From the NCBI GenBank assembly GCA_046328115.1, contig JAXLXE010000001.1, positions 1,984,001 through 2,048,000 of the forward strand: a DNA stretch of 64,000 bases. Reading direction: 5' to 3'. Below, piece by piece: positions 58,531 through 64,000 of this stretch (position 1 is the stretch's first letter; each line of letters starts with the position of its first letter). The notes under the pieces are model-generated. The model did no database searches, was not told the origin of the DNA, and saw only the letters and a program-made list of their open reading frames with translations. This DNA is from JAXLXE01 sp046328115 (GTDB taxonomy: Bacteria > Chloroflexota > UBA6077 > JACCZL01). The position numbers were made by a program, and so were the translations under genes.

Positions 58531-60828
58531 ATGGCTGAAGTCCGCGAGTATCCCGAAGGCTCTACGTTCCCCGGCGTCATCGGCCGGACCGTCGATCGCT
58601 CCGAGCCCGCCTGGCCGGTGCCGCCGCGGGCACCAGCGGGCGCACCGAACGTCATGATCGTCCTGCTGGACGACGTTGGATTCGCCCAGATCGGCTGCTT
58701 TGGCGGGGCCATCGAGACGCCGAACATTGACCGCCTGGCACGGAACGGCCTGCGCTACCGCGACTTCCACACCACCGCCCTGTGCACGCCCACCCGCGCC
58801 TGCATGATGACCGGCCGCAATCACCACGCCGTGGCGTCCGGCACGGTGACCAACATGGCCACGCCGTTCCCTGGCTACAACAGCGTCATTCCCAAGAGCA
58901 GCGCGTTCCTCTCGGAGCTCTTGCAGGCCCAGGGCTACGCCACGCTCGCGGTGGGTAAGTGGCACCTCACGCCACAGAGCGAGATCAACGCGGCGGCCAC
59001 CCGCAGGCGCTGGCCGCTCGGCCGTGGCTTCGAGCGCTTCTACGGCTTCATGTCCGGCGAAACCAACCAGTGGTACCCGGGCCTCGTCCAGGACAACGCG
59101 TTCGTCGACCCACCCTACACACCAGAGCAGGGCTACCACCTGAACGTGGACATGGCCGACCGGGCGATCGGGATGATCCGCGACGTGAAGTCGGTCGCGC
59201 CGGACAAGCCGTTCTTCCTCTACTACTGCCCGGGTGCCGGCCACACGCCGCACCACGCCCCGCGTGAGTGGATCGAGCGGTACCGCGGCCGCTTCGACGC
59301 CGGCTGGGACGTGCTCCGCGAGGAGATCCTGGCGCGCCAGATCGCCGATGGCGTCGTCCCTCCCGGTACCCAGCTTTCGCCGCGGCCAGACTTCATCCCC
59401 GCCTGGGACTCGCTGTCAGCCGATCAGAAGCGACTCTACGCCCGTCAGATGGAGGTGTTCGCCGGCTTCATCTCCCACACCGATCACCACATCGGCCGGG
59501 TCCTCGATTTCCTGGAGGAGATCGGGCAGCTCGACAACACGCTTCTGCTGCTAACCTCGGACAACGGCTCCAGCTCGGAGGGCGAGATGCACGGCTGGGT
59601 CCGCCCCACGCTGGGCATCAACGGAGTCGCCGACACCGTTGAGCGCAATCTCGAGGCGATCGACCGCTGGGGCGACCCCACCACCCACCCGCACTACTCG
59701 TGGGGCTGGGCGTTCGCGGGTGTGACGCCGCTCAAGCGCTGGAAGCGTTACGTCCATCAGGGCGGCATCAGCGACCCGCTGGTGGTCCACTGGCCCGCCC
59801 GCATCGGCGCACGCGGCGAGGTGCGCGGCCAGTACGCGCACGTCACCGATGTCCTGCCAACCGTCCTGGAAGCCCTCCAGATCGAGCACCCGGACGCGCT
59901 GGAGGGGATCAGACTGGACCGGCCCGACGGCGTGAGCTTTGCCCACACGTTTCTCGACGCCGGGGCACCGACGCGGAAGACCGCGCAGTACTATGAGATG
60001 TACGGCTCGCGGGCCATCTGGAGCGATGGCTGGAAGGCCGTCACCTATCAGCAGCAGGGCGTGGAGCTGACCGAGGAGCTCCTGGCCGCCCAGCGCTGGG
60101 AGCTGTACCACGTGGCGGAGGACTTCTCCGAATGCCACGATCTGGCGGACCAGCATCCGGACCGGCTCCACGAGCTAGTTGAACGCTGGTGGACCGAGGC
60201 CGGCAAGAACCAGGTGCTCCCGATTGACGCTCGCCGCGCCGCGCGACTCCAGGTTCGGAAGCCGCACCTGACCGCCCCGCGCGATCGCTACGTCTACTAC
60301 CCCAACGCCGCGCCGGTCAATCTGTTCACCGCGGCAAACGTGCACAATCGCCACCACACGATCACCGCCCACGTGGTGATCCCACCGGGCGGCGCTGAGG
60401 GCGTCCTGCTCGCGGCCGGCAGCATCTTCTCGGGATACTCGCTCTTCGTGAAGGACCGCCGCCTCCAGTACGTCCACAACTACCTGGGGCTTCGCGAGTA
60501 CTGGGTCCGCTCACGAATTGACGTGCCCGAGGGCCCATGCACCCTCCGATTCGAGCTCACCAAGACGGGCGAGCATTACGGCGTGGGCACCCTCTTTTTC
60601 GGCGACCAGAAAGTAGGCGAGGGGGAGATCTCGGAGACCGTGCCGCGCCGCCACGACACGATGGCGGAGGGACTCTGCTGCGGCTACGACAGCGGGCTCC
60701 CCGTCACACCCGCGTACCGGTCACCATTCCGTTTCACGGGCACCATCCACCGCGTGGTGGTGGATGTCTCCGGCCCGGTGATCGAGCCGAGCCCACTGGA
60801 CCAGGTGGCCGAGGCTCGCCACCAATGA
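58531..60828 (+). CDS. Arylsulfatase-family sulfatase 2 (tandem paralog)
   Basis: Also 765 residues. I chose ATG 58531 (MAEVREYPEG, matching MAGVREYPEG of gene 1) with CGGAG upstream; ATG 58477 would place the operator inside the coding region. The formylglycine Cys85 lies in CTPTRACMMTGRNHH. The domain order is the same as in gene 1, including the C-terminal sandwich (YSLFVKDRRLQYVHNYLGL; GLCCGYDSGLPVTP; PFRFTGTIHRV). No signal peptide is seen. It ends four bases from the stop of the convergent LacI-family gene. The duplicate probably takes a related substrate. Confidence 0.92.
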   Translation: MAEVREYPEGSTFPGVIGRTVDRSEPAWPVPPRAPAGAPNVMIVLLDDVGFAQIGCFGGAIETPNIDRLARNGLRYRDFHTTALCTPTRACMMTGRNHHAVASGTVTNMATPFPGYNSVIPKSSAFLSELLQAQGYATLAVGKWHLTPQSEINAAATRRRWPLGRGFERFYGFMSGETNQWYPGLVQDNAFVDPPYTPEQGYHLNVDMADRAIGMIRDVKSVAPDKPFFLYYCPGAGHTPHHAPREWIERYRGRFDAGWDVLREEILARQIADGVVPPGTQLSPRPDFIPAWDSLSADQKRLYARQMEVFAGFISHTDHHIGRVLDFLEEIGQLDNTLLLLTSDNGSSSEGEMHGWVRPTLGINGVADTVERNLEAIDRWGDPTTHPHYSWGWAFAGVTPLKRWKRYVHQGGISDPLVVHWPARIGARGEVRGQYAHVTDVLPTVLEALQIEHPDALEGIRLDRPDGVSFAHTFLDAGAPTRKTAQYYEMYGSRAIWSDGWKAVTYQQQGVELTEELLAAQRWELYHVAEDFSECHDLADQHPDRLHELVERWWTEAGKNQVLPIDARRAARLQVRKPHLTAPRDRYVYYPNAAPVNLFTAANVHNRHHTITAHVVIPPGGAEGVLLAAGSIFSGYSLFVKDRRLQYVHNYLGLREYWVRSRIDVPEGPCTLRFELTKTGEHYGVGTLFFGDQKVGEGEISETVPRRHDTMAEGLCCGYDSGLPVTPAYRSPFRFTGTIHRVVVDVSGPVIEPSPLDQVAEARHQ

Positions 60829-60832
60829 GTCG

Positions 60833-61876
60833 CTAGCTCGCTGCCACCGCGCTGGACGCGAGAGACTCTCGCTCCACGAGCCGGACGGGGATGACGCACT
60901 CCCTGGGGGAGCCGTCATCCCCGTCGTCGATGGCCAGGAACAAACGCTCGGCCGCGACGCGGCCCTGCTCGCGAGCGGGCAGATCCACGTAGGACAGCCA
61001 GGGCGCCACCGCGTCCACGTACTCAGCCACACCCGTCCCCACCAGCCCGAGATCCCGCCGCTGAGCCGTGTCCATTCGGTTGACCACCGCCAGCATCCCT
61101 AGCGTGTGCGGCCAGGACGCGGCGAATACCGCGCTCGGGGGGGCCGCGAGATCCCGGAGCGCCTGCATCGCGGCGCGACCGTCAGCCACGCTGCGCATGG
61201 GTCGCGAGTCCACCACCACCTCCACGCCCAGGGCCTCCGCGCAGTGCTGCACCAGGCTGCGCACACCGAGGCGGGACGTGGCCACGGCGGAATCTGGCCG
61301 GCTGCCATCCGCGGGGGTGCTCTCCGGCGCGAGCACGCCAACGCGGCGCCGGCCCCCATCGCTGAGCCTGGCCAGGGCGGACTTGATGGCCTGTTCGCGC
61401 TCGAACCGCACGAGCGGCGCGTCCAGCCCCTCTACCCGATTGTTCACCAGGACGATGCGGGTTCCATCGTCCATCAAGCGTCGGTACTCCAACGCGGCCA
61501 CACCCTCGGCAACCGCGATCAGCCCACCCACGCGGTGGCCCGCTAGCTCTTCCAGGTGCGCCCGCTCGCGGCTGACCCGCTTGTCCGTGTTGCAGATCGT
61601 CACCGTGTAGTGGCGGGCGTGCGCGACCTCCTCGACCGCCTTTGACAGCTCCGACATCACCCAGTTGGTGATGTCTGGCACCAGCAACGCCACGGTGCTG
61701 TAGCGGCCGGTGGCCAGGGCGCTCGCCAGCCGATTTGGCCGGTAGCCCAGCGTCTCGGCCGCCGCCATGACTCGGGCGCGCATGGCGTCGCCCATCCGGA
61801 CCCTGCCGCTCAGGACGTTCGAGACAGACCCGCGGGAGACCCCGGCGAGCCGGGCCACGTCTTCAATAGTGCTCAA
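60833..61876 (-). CDS. LacI family transcriptional regulator of the sulfatase locus
   Basis: A 347-residue repressor. The helix-turn-helix is at residues 2-25 (TIEDVARLAGVSRGSVSNVL), followed by the hinge helix YRPNRLASALATG. The rest is a periplasmic-binding-like effector domain in two lobes (VALLVPDITNWVMSELSKAV; GGLIAVAEGVAALEYR; RRRVGVLAPES), which would bind a sugar or sugar-acid derivative. It converges on the second sulfatase with a gap of only four bases. The palindromes at 56114 and 58494 have the form expected for LacI-family operators, so it is the natural regulator. No matching site precedes its own start. Confidence 0.9.
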   Translation of the reverse strand: MSTIEDVARLAGVSRGSVSNVLSGRVRMGDAMRARVMAAAETLGYRPNRLASALATGRYSTVALLVPDITNWVMSELSKAVEEVAHARHYTVTICNTDKRVSRERAHLEELAGHRVGGLIAVAEGVAALEYRRLMDDGTRIVLVNNRVEGLDAPLVRFEREQAIKSALARLSDGGRRRVGVLAPESTPADGSRPDSAVATSRLGVRSLVQHCAEALGVEVVVDSRPMRSVADGRAAMQALRDLAAPPSAVFAASWPHTLGMLAVVNRMDTAQRRDLGLVGTGVAEYVDAVAPWLSYVDLPAREQGRVAAERLFLAIDDGDDGSPRECVIPVRLVERESLASSAVAAS

Positions 61877-62043
61877 CGCTGCTCAACTCGTTCGACCTCG
61901 TCCGCCGCCCGCTGCCAGTCTCGTCGGCGCCCCACCCACAACGGAATTCTAGCGATGCGCGCGCCCACACGGGCGCGGCAGGAGAGAGGCACGGCGAGCC
62001 TGGGCTACACTGCACGCCGTCGAGCCGACACCCGGGAGAACCC

Positions 62044-63579
62044 ATGGCGAGCCGTGACCCAGGCCAACCCAACATCCTGCTGATCCTCGCCGACGACATG
62101 GGACCCTGGGCGCTCCGCAGCGCCGGGAATCCCGAGATCCATACGCCGCGTCTGGACCGGCTCGCGGCCGAGGGAACCCGCTTCGCGAGCTTTTTCTGCA
62201 CCTCGCCCGTGTGCTCGCCGGCCAGGGCCTCGCTCCTGACCGGCCGCATCCCATCCCAACACGGCGTCCACGACTGGATCCGGGGCGGCAACCACAACCT
62301 GAACGGCACCCGCTCCATCGAGTACCTGGCCGGCTTCAGCGCCTACACCGACGTTCTGGCCAGCGCCGGCTACCACTGCGGGCTGAGCGGGAAGTGGCAC
62401 CTGGGCGCAGCGCAGACGCCCCAGCGCGGCTTCGAGCACTGGTACGCGTTCCCCGAGGGAGCCGGGCCGTACCTGAATCCGCCGATGTTCCGCGACGGCC
62501 GGCTCGTGGACGAGCGCGGCTACATCTCCACGCTCCTGACCGACGACACGCTCGCCCGCATCCAGCGCAGCACCGCCGACGAGCGCCCCTTCTACCACAG
62601 CCTCCACTTCACGGCGCCGCACAGCCCCTGGCTCGATCAGCACCCGGCCGCCCTGGTCGAGCTTTACGAGTCCTGCGCGTTCGACTCCTGCCCACAGGAG
62701 CCCCAGCACCCCTGGGCCATCGACTCCAACTTCGTGTTGAGCCACATGTTCTCCGCCCGAAAACACCTGCCGCTCGACCAGATCGACGTTCGCGAGTACC
62801 TCAAGGGGTATTTCGCGGCGGTGACCGCGATGGACGCCGAGATCGGCCGCATCACGGACTACCTTGATGAGGCTCAACTACGCCAGTCCACGCTGGTCGT
62901 GTTCCTGTCGGACAACGGCTTCAACTGCGGCCACCACGGCATCTGGGGCAAGGGCAACACGTTCCCGATGAACATGTTCGATACCTCAGTGAAGGTACCG
63001 GCGATCTTCTCGCAGCCGGGGCGTGTGGCCGCTGGCGTGGTGTCTGACGAGCTCGTCAGCGGTTACGACCTCCGGCCAACACTGCTCGAGTGGGCTGGCC
63101 TGACCGACCCTGAGGCCGCGGCGCTGCCCGGATCGAGCTTTGCCGACCTGCTGACCGGCATGCCGTCGCGGGATCGCGCGCACGTGGTGATCTTCGATGA
63201 GTACGGGCCGGTCCGGATGATCCGCTCAAAGGCCTGGAAGTACGTGCATCGCTACCCCTACGGTCCGCACGAGCTGTACGACCTGGCAGAGGATCCAGAC
63301 GAGCGCCACGACCTGTACGGACAGACGGGGCACGGGCGGATCAGCGAGCCGATGAAGGCCCGCCTGGACGCCTGGTTCGCCCGCTGGGCAGATCCGCTCC
63401 GGGACGGCTCGCGCGAGCCGGTTGCCGCGCGCGGTCAGCTCACGCGCGTTGGGCCGGAGAGCAACGGCGCGCACGCGTTCCACCCGCCTGAGACGCATGC
63501 CACGTGGACAGATGCCATGCACGGCTGGTCCACTACGGCGGCCACAACGGACAACCCCCACTCTGGAGCACCACAATGA
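62044..63579 (+). CDS. Sulfatase 3 (formylglycine type, N-sulfoglucosamine/iduronate-sulfatase-like)
   Basis: A 511-residue type I sulfatase, distinct from the 765-residue pair. The formylglycine Cys is Cys57 in SPVCSPARASLLTGR. Metal ligands lie in ILLILADDMGPW and VVFLSDNGFNCGHHG; KWHLGAAQTPQRGFEHW and FTAPHSPWL are family landmarks. Its compact size resembles sulfatases acting on sugar sulfates. No signal peptide is visible. It is divergent from the LacI gene (167-base gap), and its stop overlaps the next ATG as ATGA, coupling it to a dehydratase-like gene. TACACT at 62006-62011 is a weak -10. Confidence 0.92.
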   Translation: MASRDPGQPNILLILADDMGPWALRSAGNPEIHTPRLDRLAAEGTRFASFFCTSPVCSPARASLLTGRIPSQHGVHDWIRGGNHNLNGTRSIEYLAGFSAYTDVLASAGYHCGLSGKWHLGAAQTPQRGFEHWYAFPEGAGPYLNPPMFRDGRLVDERGYISTLLTDDTLARIQRSTADERPFYHSLHFTAPHSPWLDQHPAALVELYESCAFDSCPQEPQHPWAIDSNFVLSHMFSARKHLPLDQIDVREYLKGYFAAVTAMDAEIGRITDYLDEAQLRQSTLVVFLSDNGFNCGHHGIWGKGNTFPMNMFDTSVKVPAIFSQPGRVAAGVVSDELVSGYDLRPTLLEWAGLTDPEAAALPGSSFADLLTGMPSRDRAHVVIFDEYGPVRMIRSKAWKYVHRYPYGPHELYDLAEDPDERHDLYGQTGHGRISEPMKARLDAWFARWADPLRDGSREPVAARGQLTRVGPESNGAHAFHPPETHATWTDAMHGWSTTAATTDNPHSGAPQ

Positions 63580-64000
63580 AGATCGTCGACCTGCGCTCAA
63601 CCAACGTCGCCGTCCCGCTCGAAGCGCCGCTGCGCAGCGCCGATGGCGTCGGCCCAGCCGCGATCAAGCGGACCATTCTGGAGATCGAGACGGACGATGG
63701 TCTGGTGGGGCTCGGCGAGATCGGCGCGCGCGTCTCGTCCGATCGGCTGAAGGCGGTGCGCGGCGCGGTGGTGGGCCGGAGCCCATACCAGCTCGAGCGA
63801 CTGCGGCTGGACGTGCACGGCTCGCGCTTCTACCAGATGGAGACCGCGATCCTGGCCAGCGGGATCGAGATGGCTTGCCTGGACATCCAGGGCCAGGCGG
63901 CTGGCGTGCCGGTCTCGGAGCTCCTGGGCGGTCGCCTGGTGGAGACCGTGCCGGCGATAGCCTACGTCTACCGTCGGCTCGCTTCGGACGGCCACGCCGC
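63576..64000 (+). CDS. Enolase-superfamily dehydratase/racemase (glucarate dehydratase-like), 3' end off the window
   Basis: The ATG at 63576 overlaps the sulfatase 3 stop; GGAG lies upstream. The 141 visible residues are the N-terminal capping domain of the enolase superfamily: KIVDLRSTNVAVPLEAPLR, IKRTILEIETDDGLVGLGE, and ASGIEMACLDIQGQAAGVPV, then SELLGGRLVETVPAIAYVY at the barrel entrance. SGIEMACLDIQG is close to glucarate dehydratase-type enzymes. The barrel with the metal ligands and catalytic Lys/His lies beyond the edge, so substrate assignment is open. Coupling to a sulfatase suggests it dehydrates the desulfated sugar acid (inference). Confidence 0.85.
   Translation, partial: MKIVDLRSTNVAVPLEAPLRSADGVGPAAIKRTILEIETDDGLVGLGEIGARVSSDRLKAVRGAVVGRSPYQLERLRLDVHGSRFYQMETAILASGIEMACLDIQGQAAGVPVSELLGGRLVETVPAIAYVYRRLASDGHA

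Noticed and set aside
1..64000. tRNA, rRNA, CRISPR, insertion sequence or prophage
   Set aside because: I scanned the gaps for cloverleaf-like segments, regular repeat-spacer patterns and transposase or integrase motifs and saw none; a dedicated covariance-model search would be needed to exclude small RNAs.

Overview
The window is a high-GC bacterial chromosome segment with densely packed genes, many GTG and TTG starts, and Gly/Ala/Arg-rich proteins. Lipoprotein-type family 5 solute-binding proteins with Ala/Lys/Pro-rich linkers after the signal cysteine, a caa3-type oxidase, F420-type luciferase-like oxidoreductases and many sulfatases suggest a member of the Chloroflexota, perhaps an aerobic free-living lineage. 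This is inference: there is no rRNA gene here, and I see no tRNA, CRISPR array, transposase or phage gene.

Layout. 1-2005 (minus): a secreted parallel beta-helix protein cut by the left edge, a GNAT acetyltransferase and a DUF167 protein. 2134-6425 (plus): a translation operon hisS-prfA-prmC-tsaC with 4-base overlaps. 6451-11269: an MFS transporter, two tandem homocysteine-methyltransferase-like genes (the first without zinc cysteines) and a PYROXD2-like flavoprotein, followed by a 135-bp hairpin-rich element. 11483-19534 (minus): a serine-hydrolase-like protein lacking its catalytic motifs, a sarcosine-oxidase-like flavoenzyme, and a peptide-type ABC importer with two paralogous binding proteins and two permeases but no ATPase. 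19666-24971 (minus): the caa3 cytochrome oxidase operon coxB-coxA-coxC-coxD-ctaG, followed at 25132-26128 by three small membrane-protein genes. 26121-28048 (plus): obgE and nadD. 28109-32075 (minus): an orphan branched-chain amino acid type binding protein, a BtuF-like protein, a metallo-beta-lactamase-fold hydrolase and a DEAD-box helicase. 32373-36651: a molybdenum patch (membrane-anchored sulfite-oxidase-type enzyme, modA, MoeA-like protein, PadR regulator). 36834-39394: class I and class II aldolase genes side by side. 39549-46345: redox and sugar genes, a DUF815 ATPase, a ThDP enzyme and a membrane-anchored protein with an RNase-toxin-like C-terminus. 46361-56043: a Ser/Thr kinase with a proline-rich tail, an alkylsulfatase, a lipid kinase, a methyltransferase, DUF1786, an LLM oxidoreductase and a radical SAM protein. 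56147-64000: the sulfatase locus.

The most coherent accessory system is the last one. Two tandem arylsulfatase-family genes of identical length (765 codons) each have a perfect palindrome, TTGGAGCGCTCCAA, just upstream of the start. A LacI-family repressor gene follows immediately, and beyond it lies a third sulfatase translationally coupled to an enolase-superfamily sugar-acid dehydratase-like gene that runs off the right edge. None of these sulfatases shows a signal peptide. I infer a LacI-controlled pathway that desulfates an imported small sulfated sugar or sugar acid in the cytoplasm and then dehydrates the carbon skeleton. The alkylsulfatase at 48138 adds a fourth, unrelated sulfatase fold.

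Recurrent promoter-like boxes of the form CTATANT (1052, 17731, 19599, 45473 and 56099) and several strong stem-loops mark transcription units. Genes cover almost the whole window and no stretch above 300 bases is gene-free. The largest gaps are 32076-32372 and 11270-11482, both described below.
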